Assembly (NCBI GenBank): GCA_007128275.1
Contig: SKXR01000101.1
Coordinates: 1 to 19,808 of the forward strand
DNA length: 19,808 nucleotides
Origin: Kiritimatiellia bacterium
Lineage (GTDB): Bacteria; Verrucomicrobiota; Kiritimatiellia; SLAD01
Direction of reading: 5' to 3'
Shown here: positions 14,059-19,808 of the stretch, in pieces
Layout of the letters: the number at the start of each line of letters is the position of its first letter
Numbering within the stretch: the stretch's first letter is position 1
Notes under the pieces: generated by a model
Told to the model about the DNA's origin: nothing
What the model saw: the letters and a program-made list of their open reading frames with translations, nothing else
Database searches by the model: none
Program-made: the position numbers and the translations under genes

Positions 14059-15048
14059 TCAGAAGATTTCCGTGCGCCGTTCTTTGTTGGTACGGATGTC
14101 TGCGCGAAGCAGGCTCGAGAGTTGAGCGAAAACCGGTCCGGGCGCCCCCGTACCGACGCGTTCGTCTTCCACTTCCGTTACGGCGACGACGTCGTGCGAG
14201 GTTCCGAGAATGAATATCTCCCGGGCATGCGCCAAAACCGAGCGTGGCAACCGCTCCTTTCGTATGCCCTTCAGCATGCCGCTCGCGACGAGGGGCCCGG
14301 CCAGCGCCATGACCCGATCCAATGTCGTGCCCGGAAGAACATGCGGCGCGTCGGGCGTGACGAACCATCCGTCGTCCGTCACGACAGCGAGATTCTCCGT
14401 GGGACCTTCCAAAACGTGTGCATCGGCGTCCAGACCGATCATGAAATCCAAGCCCCGCTCCGAGCCTTCGCCGGCCATGAGCGCGTTCGGCAGATAGTTG
14501 CAGGTCTTTAGTGCGGCGAACGGCGGCGGTTTGGGCGGGATACGCGAAAGACCGATCCGTGCTCCATTCGGGCGGGTTTCCATGAAGGGCCGCACCAGCG
14601 GGGCGGTAATCACGTAGAGCTGCGGTTCCGGACAATCGTTCGGGTTCACGCCGAGGCTGCCGGGTCCGCGCGATAGCAGGACGCGAATTTGCACATCCTG
14701 TCGGCCACCGGCACGGACGGTCTGTACGATGATGTTTTCGCTCTCTTTCATGGAGAAAGGCGCAGCGAGGCGTATGCCTTCCGCGGAATGCGTGAGTCGT
14801 TCAAGGTGCGCGCGGAGATTGTAAATGCCGCCTTCCACGCACTTGAGCGTTTCAAACACGCCGTCGCCGCGATGCACCAGATGATCATCCACCGGGATCG
14901 CCATGAGGGCGGGATCGGTCACGATCCCGCCGACGATCGAGGAATACATGGAGAAGTAATTTGCCGGCCGTCGCGCCAAGCCGGCATCGACGCGTTTCAG
15001 CCAGTCCGTGCGATCCATATGAGGGATGTCATTCACGGTCGTTTTCAT
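14059..15048 (-). CDS. PLP-dependent class IV aminotransferase (BCAT/D-AAT/ADC-lyase fold)
   Basis: A 329-aa fold-type IV PLP enzyme. LVHRGDGVFETLK (57-69) holds the phosphate-contacting arginine (R60). LKTCNYLPNALMAGE places the Schiff-base lysine at K181. VLEGPTENLAVV supplies the conserved glutamates E214/E218, and VLPGTTLDRV closes the cofactor site. This set of motifs is shared by branched-chain aminotransferases, D-amino-acid aminotransferases and aminodeoxychorismate lyases, so the substrate cannot be assigned. ATG 15048 lies inside the last codons of the amylase gene, 20 bp of overlap in a different frame, implying translational coupling. There is no independent promoter or strong ribosome-binding site. 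An upstream in-frame ATG at 15078 would extend the overlap. Confidence 0.88.
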   Translation of the reverse strand: MKTTVNDIPHMDRTDWLKRVDAGLARRPANYFSMYSSIVGGIVTDPALMAIPVDDHLVHRGDGVFETLKCVEGGIYNLRAHLERLTHSAEGIRLAAPFSMKESENIIVQTVRAGGRQDVQIRVLLSRGPGSLGVNPNDCPEPQLYVITAPLVRPFMETRPNGARIGLSRIPPKPPPFAALKTCNYLPNALMAGEGSERGLDFMIGLDADAHVLEGPTENLAVVTDDGWFVTPDAPHVLPGTTLDRVMALAGPLVASGMLKGIRKERLPRSVLAHAREIFILGTSHDVVAVTEVEDERVGTGAPGPVFAQLSSLLRADIRTNKERRTEIF

Positions 15049-17725
15049 TCGGGATCGTCGCCCATACGCGCACTTCACCCGGTTGCAGGGTCAACTCCGT
15101 GACGCCCGAAGCGTGAGGCGTTTCGTTGATCGCGTCCAGCCACGTCACATCGCCATGAAGATACACGGACAAGGCCACCTCTTCACGCCCGAAATTGGCG
15201 GCGACCTGTACCAGGTGGGGGGTGGAATCGCGTTCGTACAGCGCCAATCCCGTCTTGGGATCGGCGGCCAGGATGCGCAGATTTTCTTCGCGCAAGGCCG
15301 GATGCGTGGTCCGCAGGCGCACCAGCGCGCGGGTCGCGTCATGCAGGGCGCGGTTGTGTTCCCGCGCGAGCAGGTACCAACTCAGCGGATTCCAACCCAC
15401 GTGTTTCTTCGTGAATTCTCCGAACTCCTGGCCGGCATAGATCATCGGGACACCGGGCGTGGTCAGTGGCAGGGCGATGGCCATGGTGGCGCGCCGGAAC
15501 ACCTCCTCTTCATCAAAACCGGCTTCCCGTAATTCGCGCACCACGCGCTCTTCGTCGTGGCTTTCGGTGTAGGGCATGCGTTGGAAGGAGTTCTGGAATC
15601 CGACGCGCCGTCCGTCCATGGATTCGGCAAAAGCGTTCGGATTCAGTTCAGCGCGCGTAATCATTTCGCGCATACGCCAACGATATTCCGCATGCCAGCC
15701 GGTATCCATTTCCGTGTCCGTAATCAGCGGCGGCTCGATGGGCAGATGTTCGGCTATCTGAATGTTGTCCGGATCCGCGTTGCGCGCCACGTACGCGTAC
15801 CAGCTGGCGCCCCAATCGTTGTAGCCTTGCCAGCCGGTCCAGCGGGTCGCGTCGTAGCGGAAGCCGTCGATGCGGTATTCCTCGATCCAAAACCGGATCA
15901 CATCGGCCACGTAGCGTTTCACGGCCGGCGATTCCTGATCGATTTTCGGGAACCCCCAATTGTGTCCGTCATATTCGCGGAAGTAGGGACTGGCCTCGTA
16001 ATCCCGCCCGTACAATTGATAGAGCGGGGAACCCCATTCCGCGTGATTCAAGACCATGTCGATAATCACGGCCATGCCACGCTGATGGGCTTCGTCAATC
16101 AGGCGTTTAAGGTCGTCGGGTGTGCCGTATAGTTGTTCGACGGCGAAATGAAAAGCCGGATTGTATCCCCAGCTTTCCCGGCCCGGCCAGGGATGCCACG
16201 GCAACGGTTCAATCGCATTGAATCCAAGGTCGGCGATATAATCGAGTCGGGCAATCACACCGTCGAAGCCTTCCCCGGGGGCCAGATCGTGAATGTACAA
16301 CTCATAGACCACCAACTCTTCCAGACTGGGGCGCTGATATCCTTCGGCTGTCCACTCGAACGGCGTCGCCCCCACTTCCAATACCGTGCGCGCATGTTGC
16401 GGTTCCCACCCCTTTTGCCACTGGTCGTTGGTCCAGTCCACCTGGTGGGCGTATGGATCGCCCAACACCATTGCGCCGTCGATGTCGTATTGATAAAGGT
16501 GCGTGCCGGGTTCCAGTGCGCGCGTGATCCACCATGACCCGTCCGGCGCGGCAATCATACGGTCCGCGTCGGGATCCCACGCATTGAAATCGCCCACCAA
16601 CGACACGAATCTCTTGCCGGGCGCGTAGAGCGCAAACGTCACGGTCCCGTCGCCGTGATCCGTGGCGCCATACCCCACGCCTTCGGGCATGGGCGCCTCG
16701 AGCAAGACGGGGATGTGCCAGAAAGAGCGCGTATCGAGTTTGACTTCACCCTGATGGCTGGCCCGCGCCGTCAGAGTGTGCGGGCCGTAGGGCAGATCGG
16801 TCACCCGAAGCTCGCGCGCAAAGGGCGGCTCCGTGAGGGTCTCCAGGAGTTCGCCGTTCAGCCACAATTCCAGTTCCGTGACGTGCGAGGCCTCCACCTC
16901 CACCGTCATCGCCTCGTCAACGGACTGGTCCGCCGCAGGACGCGCGATGCGGATGGCGTGCGGATCTTCCGGATCGCGCCATTGAATGGCCACATTGTAG
17001 TTGCGCCCCCCGTCCGTGTCCCATTCCTTGTCCCAATGCACGGCCATATGAAGGGATTTAACGACCTGCTCCCCATGATGGAACGGCCCGAGACGGATCA
17101 CGGACCGGCCTTCTTCATCCGGGTCGCTCAAGGGCGAGTCGACGCCGGTTTCGTCGTCCGCCAGGACGGACCCGTCGGGTCGGTTAACGGGATGGACCGT
17201 GGTCCAACGTTCTTTCTCTTCATTGACGCCCCATCGAAGCAGGCCGCCGGGCCGGCTGTTGTGGACCGTGACGTCAATGACATCCTGGGCGGTGGGCTGT
17301 GTGGGGCTGACCATGATTCGGCCTGCCGTGACGGGAATGAAATAGTCTTCGCCCCGGTTATTATCCCAGGACCCGTCGGCGCGCGAGAGCGCAAAAACCA
17401 CGGCGGCCACCACTTGGTTGGTATCGATGAAGGGGCCCAGCACCACGCGTCCGACGCCGGCTTCGTCCGTGCTTTCGAACGGGGTGCGGACGGCATCCCC
17501 GTATAGCGTCGATCCTTCCGGGCGATACGCGGCGATGGGGCGCACCCAGCTTCTCCCTCTCTTGTTCACGCCCCAGTGGAGCACGTCCCCGGGCTCATAT
17601 CCCTGCAGGGTAATGGTCACGCGCTCGTGTTGGGAGGGCTCGCCGGGCTGCCAGCTTATGCGGGAAGCCTGCGCGGTCATGCTGAAGAGCAGGCCGATGA
17701 TGGTTCCTAAAACGATTTTTTTCAT
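15029..17725 (-). CDS. Secreted modular GH13 alpha-amylase-family enzyme with starch-binding-like modules
   Basis: An 898-aa secreted glycoside hydrolase or transglycosidase acting on alpha-glucan. Signal peptide 1-20 (MKKIVLGTIIGLLFSMTAQA). Two tandem beta-modules (about 32-133 and 139-248) each contain a WGVN motif; the first ends GSWDNNRGEDYFI, resembling CBM25/CBM53-type starch-binding modules. An Ig-like segment (about 258-338) follows. A CBM48/GlgB-like module (about 352-425) contains VGDFNAWDPD. The GH13 barrel (about 470-800) has region I DMVLNH (556-561), region II GFRYDATRW with nucleophile D625, region III IAEH with acid/base E659, and region IV ESHDEER with D724. SHDE in region IV is closer to branching or trehalohydrolase enzymes than to ordinary NHD amylases. 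GAGGGG precedes the ATG. Confidence 0.9.
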   Translation of the reverse strand: MKKIVLGTIIGLLFSMTAQASRISWQPGEPSQHERVTITLQGYEPGDVLHWGVNKRGRSWVRPIAAYRPEGSTLYGDAVRTPFESTDEAGVGRVVLGPFIDTNQVVAAVVFALSRADGSWDNNRGEDYFIPVTAGRIMVSPTQPTAQDVIDVTVHNSRPGGLLRWGVNEEKERWTTVHPVNRPDGSVLADDETGVDSPLSDPDEEGRSVIRLGPFHHGEQVVKSLHMAVHWDKEWDTDGGRNYNVAIQWRDPEDPHAIRIARPAADQSVDEAMTVEVEASHVTELELWLNGELLETLTEPPFARELRVTDLPYGPHTLTARASHQGEVKLDTRSFWHIPVLLEAPMPEGVGYGATDHGDGTVTFALYAPGKRFVSLVGDFNAWDPDADRMIAAPDGSWWITRALEPGTHLYQYDIDGAMVLGDPYAHQVDWTNDQWQKGWEPQHARTVLEVGATPFEWTAEGYQRPSLEELVVYELYIHDLAPGEGFDGVIARLDYIADLGFNAIEPLPWHPWPGRESWGYNPAFHFAVEQLYGTPDDLKRLIDEAHQRGMAVIIDMVLNHAEWGSPLYQLYGRDYEASPYFREYDGHNWGFPKIDQESPAVKRYVADVIRFWIEEYRIDGFRYDATRWTGWQGYNDWGASWYAYVARNADPDNIQIAEHLPIEPPLITDTEMDTGWHAEYRWRMREMITRAELNPNAFAESMDGRRVGFQNSFQRMPYTESHDEERVVRELREAGFDEEEVFRRATMAIALPLTTPGVPMIYAGQEFGEFTKKHVGWNPLSWYLLAREHNRALHDATRALVRLRTTHPALREENLRILAADPKTGLALYERDSTPHLVQVAANFGREEVALSVYLHGDVTWLDAINETPHASGVTELTLQPGEVRVWATIPNENDRE

Positions 17726-17780
17726 GGGTTTCCCCTCGGAAGTATGTTTAATTTCGCCCGACTAAACCACACGGGGAAAC

Positions 17781-18560
17781 ATGACGCAAGAGCAACAGGA
17801 CACAACCGCCCGGCGAACATTGACGGAGGAAGAGTGGGCGGAGCGCGAAGAGATTCGCGAGGCGACGTGGGGGCACGTGGCTCCGTTCCTTTTTTGGATT
17901 GCCTGCATCTTTCTGATTGGTCAGTTCGCGATTGATGATGATGCCGTGATCCGCGCGTGGGTGTACGCCGTCCAGACCGTTGCCGGATTGGGGCTGTTCC
18001 TTTATTTCCGTCCGTGGCGCTGGTACCGGCCGTTGCAGTGGCGGAATGTTCCGTTGGCGGTGCTTGTCGGTGTCGGCGTCTTTGTTGTGTGGGTGTTTCC
18101 CGAGACCGGTTGGGTGGGGGACCGTTCGCCGGCGTTTCGCGAATTCTATTTGAAATACTTCATCTTTCCCCCGTGGAGCGTCGCCGAGGCGCCGGACATA
18201 TCGCCGTTTGACCCGCGGGTGTGCGGATGGTCACTCACGCTGTTTCGTTTGGCGGGTTCCGCGTTCGTGATCGCCGTCATCGAAGAATTTTTCTGGCGCG
18301 GGTGGTTGTATCGTTGGTTGTTGGGCCGCAACTTCCTGAAAGTGGATCTCGGAACATGGCATACGCCGATGTTTCTTGCCGTCAGCGCCGTTTTCGCCGT
18401 GGAACATATGCAGTGGGCCGTCGGCTTTTTGGCGGGCGTCGCGTATCTCTGGCTGATGATCCGTACACGTGATATTTGGGCCGCCGCGCTCGCCCACGTG
18501 CTCACGAACCTCCTGCTCGGAGTCTACGTGCTCGCGTACGGCCGCTACGAATTCTGGTGA
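17781..18560 (+). CDS. CPBP/CAAX-protease-related integral membrane protein
   Basis: A 259-aa multi-pass inner-membrane protein of the CPBP (CAAX protease and bacteriocin-processing) superfamily. All family motifs are present: EEFFWR (E168, E169, R173), the histidine in VEHMQW (H209), and AHVLTN (H239, N243), the residues expected for intramembrane glutamate-type proteolysis. The tail AHVLTNLLLGVYVLAYGRYEFW is, from memory, close to the CAAX prenyl protease-related family found in genomes with exosortase/PEP-CTERM sorting. That link is inference; no exosortase gene lies here. A charged N-terminus (1-29) precedes the first helix. GGGGAAAC sits just before the ATG and in mirror image before the divergent amylase start, 55 bp away. 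Substrate unknown. Confidence 0.85.
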   Translation: MTQEQQDTTARRTLTEEEWAEREEIREATWGHVAPFLFWIACIFLIGQFAIDDDAVIRAWVYAVQTVAGLGLFLYFRPWRWYRPLQWRNVPLAVLVGVGVFVVWVFPETGWVGDRSPAFREFYLKYFIFPPWSVAEAPDISPFDPRVCGWSLTLFRLAGSAFVIAVIEEFFWRGWLYRWLLGRNFLKVDLGTWHTPMFLAVSAVFAVEHMQWAVGFLAGVAYLWLMIRTRDIWAAALAHVLTNLLLGVYVLAYGRYEFW

Positions 18561-18572
18561 CACAGGCCGCGC

Positions 18573-18601
18573 TTCACGGCGCGCGCGCGGTGTGGCATAC
18601 T
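18573..18601 (+). promoter_or_regulatory. Putative rsmI promoter
   Basis: TTCACG (18573-18578), 17 bp, CATACT (18596-18601). The predicted start point at about 18608 leaves a leader of about 21 nt containing GAAAGGA before the ATG. It shares GCTTCACGG, the 17-bp spacing and a GG before the -10 with the uspA promoter. Confidence 0.5.
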
Positions 18602-18628
18602 GTTGAGGCGAAAGGAATCAGGCCGCGC

Positions 18629-19351
18629 ATGGGACACGGAAAACACGAGGAAGGAATCACGGAGGACGCGTTGGCGCCCGGCCTGTACGTGGTCGGCACG
18701 CCCATCGGGAATCTAAGCGACATCAGCGCGCGCGCGCTCGACACCCTGCGCTCGGTGGCGGCGATCCTTGCGGAGGACACGCGCCATACGCGCAAGCTTT
18801 TGAGCCGCTACGATATCCATACCCCGTTGATCAGTTGTCATCGGTTCAATGAAGCAAGCCGATCGGATGCCGTGCTCGACCGCATCCGCCACGGCGCCGC
18901 GCTGGCGCTGGTCTCGGATTCGGGCATGCCCGGGGTGTCCGATCCCGGGGCGCATGTCGTGTCCGCCTGCCGACGGGCGGATCTTCCGGTTTATGTGGTG
19001 CCCGGCCCGTCCGCCGTAACCTCCGCCATTGCCTTAAGCGGTTATGGAGGAAAGGGGTTCGTCTTCGACGGTTTTCTCCCGCACAAATCCGGCGCGCGCC
19101 GCCGGCGTTTGGGGGAATTGTTGAGCGGCGAGTGGCCTGTGGTGCTCTATGAATCGCCGTATCGCGCGATGAAGTTGATGACGGAATTAAACGATCTCGC
19201 GCCTGACCGAGAACTCTATGTCGGCCGGGAACTCACCAAACGCTTCGAAGAATCGACGTTCGGCTTGCCGGGCGATATCCTGGCCGCCTACGAGGGCCGG
19301 GCGATAAAGGGCGAATGGGTGGTCGTTATCGCACCGCCACCAAAAAGATGA
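18629..19351 (+). CDS. rsmI: 16S rRNA (cytidine-1402-2'-O)-methyltransferase RsmI
   Basis: An SAM-dependent tetrapyrrole-methylase-fold enzyme that methylates the ribose of C1402 in the decoding centre of 16S rRNA. Hallmarks are LYVVGTPIGNLSDISARAL (19-37), AEDTRHTRKLLSRY (48-61), SDSGMPGVSDPG (96-107), VVPGPSAVTSAIALSGY (123-139) and FDGFLPHKSGARRRRL. At 240 aa it ends soon after KGEWVVVI, so it lacks the small C-terminal extension of the 286-aa E. coli protein; short forms of this sort are common. ATG 18629 is chosen because a promoter and GAAAGGA precede it. The frame is open to 18476, inside the CPBP gene, but that extension has no family similarity. Confidence 0.95.
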   Translation: MGHGKHEEGITEDALAPGLYVVGTPIGNLSDISARALDTLRSVAAILAEDTRHTRKLLSRYDIHTPLISCHRFNEASRSDAVLDRIRHGAALALVSDSGMPGVSDPGAHVVSACRRADLPVYVVPGPSAVTSAIALSGYGGKGFVFDGFLPHKSGARRRRLGELLSGEWPVVLYESPYRAMKLMTELNDLAPDRELYVGRELTKRFEESTFGLPGDILAAYEGRAIKGEWVVVIAPPPKR

Positions 19352-19682
19352 GCGGCTTTCCTTCCGACTTCTTCTTGACGGCATCCCAGGGTCAATACGT
19401 TCTCCAACCTAACTCCTCATGTATCAACCCGTTTCGAAAAAAAAACAGTCACCTTGGAGGGGCGAGTTACACGAGCCCGTGATGTCGCGTTGAATAGAAA
19501 TGGAGGCGGTTAGGTTTCCATTCACGTTCCCGGCGTCGCATAGCTCCGCCCTCCAGAAAGAGGGTAACCACCACTTTCCCAATGCGATGCAGAGAACGGA
19601 ATGACCCTGACACTCCCCCTCGTTGCCTCCCTCTCTTCAATCCTCTTGTCCCGCCACGGGGGCTGGATTATTCTAAAGCAAG
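19352..19682. other. Intergenic region after rsmI
   Basis: 331 bp with no recognised gene. It contains a run of nine A's (19437-19445) and a long imperfect inverted repeat (GGAGGCGG near 19502 against CCGCCCTCC near 19547). On the minus strand a 24-codon ORF (19541-19467) is preceded by GGAGGGCGGAGCT, with a T9 run 21 nt beyond its stop. I cannot assign it to any RNA family or protein. The last 40 bp hold the promoter of the next gene. Confidence 0.45.
19646..19674 (+). promoter_or_regulatory. Putative promoter of the final partial gene
   Basis: TTGTCC (19646-19651, 4/6), a 17-bp spacer, TATTCT (19669-19674, 4/6), then eight bases to the ATG at 19683. The predicted start point falls within about two bases of the start codon, and no Shine-Dalgarno is present. 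Confidence 0.4.
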
Positions 19683-19808
19683 ATGCATACGTCACACCAT
19701 AAGGATGAAGCGGGCGCCCATACCGCCGCGGAAACCTTGCGCCGCGAAATCGAACGCGAACCCGGCATCATCAACGCCGAAGTGGACAGCGCCAAGGGCC
19801 GCGTCCGA
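19683..19808 (+). CDS. N-terminus of a protein, possibly a heavy-metal P-type ATPase (3' end outside the window)
   Basis: 42 open codons run from the ATG to the window edge. The first residues are histidine-rich (MHTSHHKDEAGAH). Then ETLRREIEREPGIINAEVD and SAKGRVR follow the pattern of an HMA-type ferredoxin fold: helix, a 'PGI..A.VD' turn and a second strand. There is no CxxC metal site. Degenerate HMA-like domains preceded by His-rich tails occur at the start of Zn/Cd/Co-type P1B ATPases, which makes that the best guess. So little is present that other HMA-like proteins are equally possible. It is likely to be leaderless. Confidence 0.5.
   Translation, partial: MHTSHHKDEAGAHTAAETLRREIEREPGIINAEVDSAKGRVR

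Noticed and set aside
13730..14511. Open frames crossing the triple repeat (82 aa and 224 aa plus, 79 aa minus)
   Set aside because: They consist of translated direct repeats or antisense of the aminotransferase gene, without ribosome-binding site or domain.
18476..18628. N-terminal extension of RsmI inside the CPBP gene
   Set aside because: The extra 51 residues are off-frame translation of the CPBP 3' end; the promoter and ribosome-binding site lie after 18573, and RsmI homology starts only after 18629.
19467..19560. RNase P, SRP or 6S RNA in the gap after rsmI
   Set aside because: None of the conserved core sequences of these RNAs was found on either strand.

Overview
The window reads as a moderately GC-rich chromosomal segment of a Gram-negative bacterium. 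The support is an outer-membrane lipoprotein, two outer-membrane beta-barrels ending in phenylalanine, and a menaquinone-type (B-type) succinate dehydrogenase. The mixture of a CAAX-protease-related protein of the exosortase-associated kind, a secreted GH13 amylase and GTAGGGCG-type intergenic hairpins makes me lean to the PVC group (Verrucomicrobiota/Kiritimatiellota). That placement is inference only. No tRNA, rRNA, CRISPR array, complete insertion sequence or phage gene was seen.

Layout. 1-2192: 5' part of mutS (minus; its 3' end lies outside the window). 2360-2812: UspA-type stress protein (plus). 2897-3790: two-domain thiosulfate sulfurtransferase (minus). 3821-4501: HAD phosphatase (plus). 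4571-4873: KTSC-domain lipoprotein (minus). 4957-6456: NCS1 nucleobase/hydantoin-type permease (minus). 6798-8177: class II fumarase/aspartase (plus). 8311-11818: sdhC-sdhA-sdhB (plus). 11907-12899: outer-membrane barrel (plus). 12956-13483: small outer-membrane barrel (minus) with a long leader. 13724-14058: repeat-rich intergenic DNA. 14059-17725: a minus-strand pair of secreted GH13 amylase and class IV aminotransferase that overlap by 20 bp. 17781-18560: CPBP/CAAX-protease-like membrane protein (plus). 18629-19351: rsmI (plus). 19683-19808: first 42 codons of a gene that may be a heavy-metal P-type ATPase.

How the genes work together. Fumarase and SdhCAB form a coherent TCA-cycle block (succinate to fumarate to malate, or the reverse) feeding electrons to the quinone pool. 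The amylase and the aminotransferase are translationally coupled although their functions look unrelated. The other genes are mostly single units arranged head-to-head or tail-to-tail. Tail-to-tail pairs are separated by symmetrical hairpins at 2856, 4519 and 12905.

The most notable signal is in the promoters. Five starts (mutS, uspA, sulfurtransferase, HAD, final partial gene) have a -10-like hexamer only 6-9 nt before the ATG and no convincing Shine-Dalgarno, which suggests leaderless mRNAs. Other genes in the same window (sdhCAB, KTSC lipoprotein, small OMP, amylase) have clear ribosome-binding sites. Also notable are a 40-bp interrupted palindrome midway between the mutS and uspA promoters, a 28-bp perfect palindrome, a roughly 240-nt leader before the small OMP gene, and a three-copy direct repeat. 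I see no convincing novel multi-gene system here; most of the window is housekeeping DNA.
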